Of a stretch of 64,000 bases of DNA, positions 58,057-64,000 are shown one piece after another. The DNA is from Lithodes maja (taxonomy: Eukaryota; Arthropoda; Malacostraca; Decapoda; Lithodidae). Location: assembly GCA_037953745.1 (NCBI GenBank), contig JBAKBP010000185.1, positions 248,001-312,000 on the forward strand. The letters are read 5' to 3'. The notes beneath the pieces were generated by a model. The model was not told the origin of the DNA. It searched no databases and worked only from the letters and a program-made list of their open reading frames with translations. Numbering within the stretch: position 1 is the first letter of the stretch; the number at the start of each line of letters is the position of its first letter. The translations under genes were made by a program, and so were the position numbers.

Positions 58057-58357
58057 TGATGACAAGAGAGGGTCGCTCATGCGCACGTTCGACAGGGATA
58101 TGCGCATGACGGAACACGGGATGGGCCTTGAGCGGTAACTAAGGTAAACCCCTTTTTCTTCTCTTCTATGCTTTTTTCACCTTCGGTGGTAGTTTTGGTT
58201 AATGTACAACGTCTCCTAGAGCAAGATAAGGAGTAGACTCTAGACGTTTTCTTTTTAACCGCGGTTGGAATGACGACATAGCAGTCAAAATAGACACGTC
58301 GTCATTGCAATTAGGTTAATAGCCTTGACGTTGGATTTGCCAAGACTACTAACAAAT
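58057..58357 (-). repeat. 5' inverted terminal repeat of DIRS copy D
   Basis: Near-identical to the other 5' repeats; the outer end abuts MITE-like sequence tttattggtggctcc. Confidence 0.92.
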
Positions 58358-58919
58358 TTTATTGGTGGCTCCTTACGTCAATGACGTAAGTGCCTAGAAT
58401 ATCACGACTGGTGGAGGGACCTACATAAGCTCATCAAGCTAAACCGCGAGAAACTATTAGGAAGACCAAAACGAAAACTGTGACATGTGTCCAAATATAA
58501 GAGTACTGTATAGTCGTAAGAAAAAGATGTATAAGGCGGGTACCATTAAAGAAGCCTTATCTCGGAAAGACAGAACTACTGAGGTGTGAATACTGATACA
58601 GTAATTGTATATCACAAAATTAAAATTAAAATAAAGCTATGCATTTATAGTTGCAATAATGTATTAATATTGTTATGTAACAGATTTAGTGTGCAGTAAT
58701 AGCACTCTTGTTATCCATTCCGGGTTGTGTGTCCTGCCAACTTGTCCTGGACTTAATGTGCCCCCCCCCCCCCCCCCCCACCTTTTTTTTTCATTTAAGG
58801 TGACAGGTAGGACGCACTTTCTATTACCTTACACCCTGGTAATAAGGCATTGAATAAACATAACCATCTACTTAATGGCTTTGGGGGGCATCATCCTGCC
58901 CTACAGCTATGTTTGGTAT
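58358..58919. other. Spacer with MITE arm and poly-C, no gene seen
   Basis: The first 40 bp match the inner arm of the MITE at 49458-49925. A C tract lies at about 58761-58779. No coding sequence recognised. Confidence 0.55.
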
Positions 58920-60713
58920 GTGACGTTGACCACTCCGTTAGAACCGCATGGCTTGTCCTACAGTGACTCACTAGGATCGCCAGGGCAGTGGATGGAGCTA
59001 CAGTTTATGTATTAGAGTGTGCTTTATTTCATATGAAAGCTCGTGTCATGGGCAGTCTAGAAAGGCTCTTTGTTTTCGCCCATGTCAAGGCTTTATATAT
59101 TTAATTGTAAAGTATATGTTTTGTCATTAACTAGTAATGATAGGATCTGGGAGAGAGAGAGAGAGGGAGTAGAACAGAGTGACAGGGGGCGCGCAGTGTT
59201 TTTTGTCCCGCTCGATGACGTCACTGCTGGCTGCCTCGCGGGGGTTGGTGGAGAGAGGCCCTTACCATGCTGTGAGCTCCTGCTAGTGGCTAGATGACTT
59301 GTAACCGCTGTTTTCCCACGCGGCTCGAGCTAGTGCGAGTATATATACAGTTCCTCGTCACTCTCTCCCTCAGATCTGGTTTCTAGAACACACCCATCTT
59401 TTTTCCCTTGCTATCTGTTCCCGCTCCGTACCTGAGAATCTTTTCCTCTGCCTATCTCTCTCATTTTCCATATCTTTCACCACCTTTTATTAATATTATA
59501 CCCCCTCTGGTTAACTCTGCAAAATCAGCTTCATGCTGGCCAGTTGTATTGTGTGTTAAGGTCTGATATAACCTGTGTATGTTAGTTGTTAAGATAAGTG
59601 GATCACGAAGCATTGGTTGGCTTTCATATTGCCGCTTCCTATAATTATTAGTGTTCTGCTGGATTAGATAATGCTAGACTAGGAGTCTGATATTAAAGGT
59701 ATTGTTTCCTATGAGTGCTGGCTTCAGTTAAAAGCGGCACGACATACCTGAGAACTGGAGTTGATTGAGTAAATTCTAGTCTGTGTGCCATTGAGAGTAG
59801 AGCATGCACGAATGAGGGTTTTTTGCCTATACCATTCTGCACTGTTCTAGTCTCGATTGTTTGTCTTTGAGGTACGCCAGGAGAACGCTTAATACTTCGG
59901 TATTAAGGTTTCTCAAGAGAGCTACCCTTCATTATAACGTAATATTTGACGCACAGACTTGAGATTTGCACTAGGCTATGCAGCATGCCATGCGCACCAG
60001 TATCTCGTATCATTGACTCTAGCTAGACTTTATCAGTCACAGTAGACATTAAGTATATTAACCTAATTACTCTTTTTATGCATACCCATTTTATTATTAC
60101 ACAAGCATTTCGTAGCCTAGTTTGATGTATTGAGACACAAACGACTTAGGCTCTTTTTGTTGATAGGAATACTGCATTGTCGTGGCGATTATTATTAGTG
60201 TTGTAGTGTTTAGGATATTCTTGGCTCCGACGGCATTATATATTCTGCCTTTTTGTGTGCATAGCCTGCACGAGCATTGTTCCGCTGCCTGCCTTTTTGG
60301 GTTCCATTTCCGATACGAGCATCTTTATAGCATCTAACATTTAAAGAAGATTCCTTGTTAGTGTTGAAGGACTTTAGTGCACTTTCTTTCATGCAGGAGT
60401 GCCTGACATTTATTGATTAAAGTAACGTAAGCTGTAACTTCTCTTACCACCTTACTTTGCATACCATAACCAAGCACCTTCGGTTATAGGTAGTAATAGG
60501 CTGTTTTCACATAACATTAAGCCTAGAGTAGACGCACATTTATTGAGAGTTTGATAGCCTATTATTGCATATAGAACTCTGTAGAGTATTTGTGTTCTTT
60601 GTTCACTGGGAATATACTTCAGAGGTTGGAGCTAGCGCTTTCCGTTGTAACATTTATGCCATTACTAGTCCAATGAATAAGAGCCCTGATATATTTGAAC
60701 CCCAGTCGTAACA
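58920..60713 (+). repeat. Long terminal repeat 1 of an LTR retroelement
   Basis: About 1794 bp starting TGTGACG and ending gtcgtaaca, just before a PBS-like tggcgacc. Similar in layout and motifs to 61687-63545 (ctaggatcg.cagggcag at about 58967 and 61744, shared cgccaggagagaac-type blocks). TATA-like tatatata at 59340-59347. The LTR start is inferred from this comparison, because no second copy of the same LTR is in the window. Confidence 0.65.
59340..59347 (+). promoter_or_regulatory. TATA-like box in LTR 1
   Basis: gagtatatatacag upstream of cctcgtcactctctc, which resembles an initiator region. Confidence 0.55.
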
Positions 60714-60715
60714 AA

Positions 60716-60733
60716 TGGCGACCTTACCTAGGA
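60716..60733 (+). other. Primer binding site, element 1
   Basis: tggcgaccttacctagga two bases after LTR 1; it resembles PBS sequences complementary to a tRNA 3' end (TGG...). Element 2 has the matching tggcgaccttgcttagga at 63548. Confidence 0.7.
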
Positions 60734-60929
60734 TTTGGTGAACCTACATTTATTAGCAGGGAACATTTGTTGTTTAGAGAATATTTTGCGGGGATCAGCA
60801 AGAATTTTTTTTTTTCGCAACATAGTATAGCCCTTGAGTATTTCCGAGAATTTTTGTGTGTATATCGAGGTATAAGAGTTTGGGGTGCTTCTTTTCTGAA
60901 TATTGTGGTGAGAAAGTTTTGTGAGCATC

Positions 60930-61691
60930 ATGTCTTATACCGGATCAGAGGAGAATGGAGACACAGTACGTAATGTCGAAACTGAGGAACAGCAGCATGA
61001 TGAAAGGGTTAATCGGGTGAACTGTGAGGAGGATGCTAGGATATTTTTGCAATGGCCTGTTACTGCCGAGCGGTTGGAGGGTATGGAGCGGTACGGTCTT
61101 CAATGCCTGGCCACAGCTATCGGTCATGCGGGTACTAGCGGCATGACCAGGGATAACTTGATAACGTGTGTACTGGGCAGGGTGACTGGTGAGCGAGATG
61201 GGTTGAGTGCTCAGAGCCCTTCGGCCATGCTTCCCCTACACTCGACTCCCAGCCATCCCAGTAGTTTGCCGACCCCGGGTACGCTTCCGCAGTTGGGTGG
61301 TGACTGGCAGGGTGGGTTGCCCCTGGGGGGACCACCGGTAATTTCAAACATTGTAGCACCTTCACCTCCTCAAGGGTTATCTCCAGAATTACTGCTTCAG
61401 CTCGAATTAGCTAAGATCGAAGAGAGAAAGGCTATCAGGGTATCTGAGCTTCAGCTTCAGCAGCAATTAGAATTAGCCAAGATAGAAGAGAGAGCCAAGC
61501 TAGCAAAAATCCAAGCGGATTTAGAGTCGACTAGGTACTGTGCCGACATGGATGTAGAGAAGTCGCGAGTAGAGGCAACGGGACAGCGACTTGGGGCTGG
61601 TAACCGTGTTCATGAGCAGTCTCTCTCGCACTTATTGAAACTGGTTCCGGTGTTTGATGAGAGTGGTGTAACAGAATTTTTCACACTGTGA
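60930..61691 (+). pseudogene. LTR element 1 gag, truncated
   Basis: About 253 residues from MSYTGSEE to a stop just past the LTR 2 junction. An N-terminal small domain (EEDARIFLQWPVTAERLEGM) is followed by a Pro/Gly-rich linker and a coiled coil (LELAKIEERKAI and LELAKIEERAKL repeats, about residues 150-205), then SLSHLLKLVPVFDESGVTEFF, a block typical of the start of Ty3/gypsy-type capsid proteins. The frame is cut where LTR 2 begins at 61687, so capsid and pol are absent here. Confidence 0.75.
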
Positions 61692-63545
61692 CGCATGTCG
61701 AGTATGAGCATGCTGTACAGAACGCCCAGTCAGGCCCCACTCTCGCTAGGATCGTCAGGGCAGGAACTTTGGCTGTAGTCTGTGTAGAGTTTCCTAACTT
61801 AGTTTATGTGAGCCGTTGTACTATAAGTATTATAAATATGTATTTTGTTTTCATCTGAGTCAACGAGTTCTATTTTATATCATTAGTTATAAGTGTTGTG
61901 TGTGGGACTTATTTGTAATGATGAGAGGAGAGAGAGAGATTACGTAACGGGGGCCAGTGAGTGCGCCATGCGGCAGGTAGGCCTAATTCCCTCCTCCCTC
62001 CTCCCTCCTCCCCTTCAGTGCGTGGGAAATCCTTTGTCGATCCCAGATTGAGAGAGAATATTACGTAATGATTGTCAGTGGGCGGTCCTTAGTAGTTGGC
62101 GATATGCTCACTAGAGGGCCGAGTATAAAAAGGGAAGGCTCGCCGCATTTTCCTTAGAACTCATTAGGCAGAGCGACTTCTTATATCCCTTGCAACTATA
62201 TATATTCTTCCGACTGATGTGAACTTTCCCTACTCTCTGTACCGCCTACCTTTTTCTTTTCCCGAACCCTTTTTAACCTCAATGACCCCTTTGGTGCAGA
62301 TCTAGTCAGCCAAAGTATTATCGCTTGAGTTCTCACGAGATATATGCCTATTAGATAGCCTATTTTGGAAGGGGATAACTAGAATAGGATTGATTAATGT
62401 TTGTTGCACTCGTATATGCATTTCCCTGTGTATGATTATTCATGTTCCTGTTTTCTGCTGATCTAGGTGATGCTAGACTGGGATGAGGCTACTAGAGTTG
62501 TGATTCCCTATGAGTATTAGGTTTTGTTGAACCTGTACAATCGCAACGGAGACTTGGGAAGCCTAGGTGGTCTTTCTGACTGTGTACCGTGGGAGTTTAG
62601 CGCTGTGTTGCGAGTGAGGGCTTTTGCCTCTGCCACCCAACACTGTGCTAACTCGTTTGCTTGACTTTGAGAGGATCGCCAGGAGAGAACCAGATACTAG
62701 TGATCTGGATCTCTCAAGAGAGCATCCCGTCAATTACCGTAATTTGGCCGCACAGTCTTAAGGACCTCGCTAGGCTACGAGCCGCTTGCTCAGCCATTGT
62801 TTCCTAGCCTACTACATCCCAGCTAGACTTTGCTCGGTCAGCAGATACAGCATAGTATTGAAGCTTTCCTTTATGTATGTTATTGTTTATGCACTATTGA
62901 TTTCATGTGTGGCACGCATAGCTACTTTAGAGATTAGTGGCCCCCGAGCACAATCCTAGTAGGCTATGGCCAGTGCATTGTCGGAGTACTTCTTTTATAT
63001 GTTTGCCATTTACTACTGTCTATTCTTATAATTCTTCTTATGTCAATTTAAAGCCTTTAATATTAGTTAATTGCCAGTGTGTTGCTTATTGAATTGCTGT
63101 TCAAAATCCGATACTTACTTCTTACGAGTATCCGAGAAGCATCTAACTTTACCAGAAGATTCCTTGCTCGATGCTCGAGGACTATTGTTTAACGTAACGT
63201 AATAGTGCCGATCCGAAGTAGAGGGTGGAGGACTTCTTAAGTTCTTAGTCAAGGGTGGATTACTTCGGCTTCGGCCAACACTATTCTTTGGTGTTGTTGT
63301 ATTTACTTCTTTGTTTGATTGTTGACCAGACTAGATAACTCCCGTCTCTTTATTAGTCTGTTGTGAAACGCTAGTACCGAGTTCTTGTATACCCCGTTAT
63401 AGCAGATAGAACTCTGGAGGGTATTGGTGTTTTTTGTTCGGCTGGCAGTACTCTGGGGTTGGGATCGTGTGTTTCCGTTGTGGCAGCGAGCCATACTCGA
63501 GTCCTGTTTGAGAGCCCTAGTGTACCCGAGTGCCCGGTCGTAACA
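61687..63545 (+). repeat. Long terminal repeat 2 of a related LTR retroelement
   Basis: About 1859 bp, TGTGACG to gtcgtaaca. Related to but clearly different from LTR 1. TATA-like tataaaa at 62124-62130. It begins inside element 1 gag, so element 2 inserted there or recombined with it. Confidence 0.65.
62124..62130 (+). promoter_or_regulatory. TATA-like box in LTR 2
   Basis: gagtataaaaaggg, in the same relative position as the LTR 1 box. Confidence 0.6.
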
Positions 63546-63758
63546 AATGGCGACCTTGCTTAGGATTTTGTGAACAGTATAAATTTTTGCAGAGTTGTAC
63601 AACATTTGTTTGTTTGTACTTTAGCGTGCATATTGAAGAATATTTTTTTTGTAGGGCAATTAGTAGAGCATTTAAGAGACTCCAGTTAATTTAGTAATTA
63701 GTGCTTGCATAAGGAAGTTTAACACTTTTGTCTCGAGAATTTTTTTGTGGACTTCAGT

Positions 63759-64000
63759 ATGTCGTGCCCTAGCACTGACGAGGAGCGAGAGATGCCATTT
63801 GAAGAGGTGCCGTTAGTAATCAGTGAGGAGGATGCTAGAGTTTTTGTGAGTAAGCGGTACCACGTGACGGAGGAGAGGCTGACTGGGGTGGATATTTATG
63901 GCTTCCACCTGATAGCCAAGGTTTTGGGCCTATCCAATGTAGTAGGGATGTCCAAGGGGGAGCTGATTTCCTGGGTGTTGCGTGGGCGACATGGGGTTTC
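63759..64000 (+). CDS. LTR element 2 gag, N-terminal part (runs off the window)
   Basis: MSCPSTDEEREM, then SEEDARVFVSKRYHVTEERL, homologous to the N-terminal domain of element 1 gag (EEDARIF..VTAERL). Open to the window end, preceded by LTR 2 and PBS at the same spacing as element 1. Probably an intact start of a retroelement gag. Confidence 0.75.
   Translation, partial: MSCPSTDEEREMPFEEVPLVISEEDARVFVSKRYHVTEERLTGVDIYGFHLIAKVLGLSNVVGMSKGELISWVLRGRHGV

Larger units (their letters stand above)
49927..58357 (-). mobile_element. DIRS retrotransposon copy D, complete and best preserved
   Basis: About 8.43 kb: terminal repeats, leader with palindromes, intact gag frame, RT/RNase H with one in-frame TGA, intact recombinase, internal complementary region. 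It has a gag segment of about 420 bp (54843-55263) that the other copies lack, and retains sense adenines. It is the reference from which the other copies differ mainly by A substitutions. It may still be functional in part. Confidence 0.93.

Overview
This is eukaryotic, almost certainly animal, DNA made nearly entirely of transposable elements inserted into one another. The mix (DIRS tyrosine-recombinase retrotransposons, CR1/L2-type LINEs with an esterase ORF1, RTE-like and Jockey-like LINEs, piggyBac, Tigger-like and other MITEs, SINEs, very long-LTR retroelements) suggests an invertebrate, probably a decapod crustacean; the species is inference. Apart from one possible host exon (41352-41522, minus) I find no host gene, rRNA, tRNA or CRISPR.

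Layout. 1-20460 is a four-deep nest: DIRS copy B (minus, 15263-20460, remainder off the left edge) holds LINE-1 (minus, 12849-15262), whose ORF2 is cut by DIRS copy 1 (minus, 1-2370 plus 10571-12848), which is cut by complete DIRS copy A (plus, 2371-10570). Copy B also carries a SINE and lies beside an RTE-like fragment (20461-20990). LINE-2 (plus) runs from a repeated 5' UTR near 21555 to about 40830 and is split by complete DIRS copy C (minus, 22131-30295), a 614-bp TTAA MITE, a 5.4-kb piggyBac element that itself holds a Tigger-like foldback MITE, and a short poly(A) insert. 40830-49925 is a mosaic of RTE-like, CR1-like and Jockey-like LINE fragments, SINEs and a MITE. 49927-58357 is DIRS copy D (minus), the best preserved DIRS. 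58920-64000 holds two related LTR elements, the second starting inside the gag of the first.

How the genes work together: a DIRS element encodes gag, reverse transcriptase/RNase H with a Dam-like tail, and a tyrosine recombinase that integrates a circular intermediate. Copy D keeps the gag frame, the RT and RNase H motifs (with one in-frame TGA) and the recombinase. Copies 1, A, B and C share a gag deletion of about 420 bp and encode nothing intact, so they were presumably mobilised in trans.

Main discovery candidate: inside the coding part of the DIRS copies, differences from copy D fall overwhelmingly on sense-strand adenines, which have become C, G or T. In a hand-aligned stretch of about 310 bp (copy D versus C) 43 of 64 sense adenines are changed, against about 15 of 247 other positions and only 2 changes at sense T. 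The terminal repeats and 3' UTR are spared. The strand bias and the three products resemble adenine mutagenesis by diversity-generating retroelements, not ADAR, APOBEC, CpG decay or biased gene conversion. Loss of A also removes stop codons, which explains the many long overlapping open frames in these copies.
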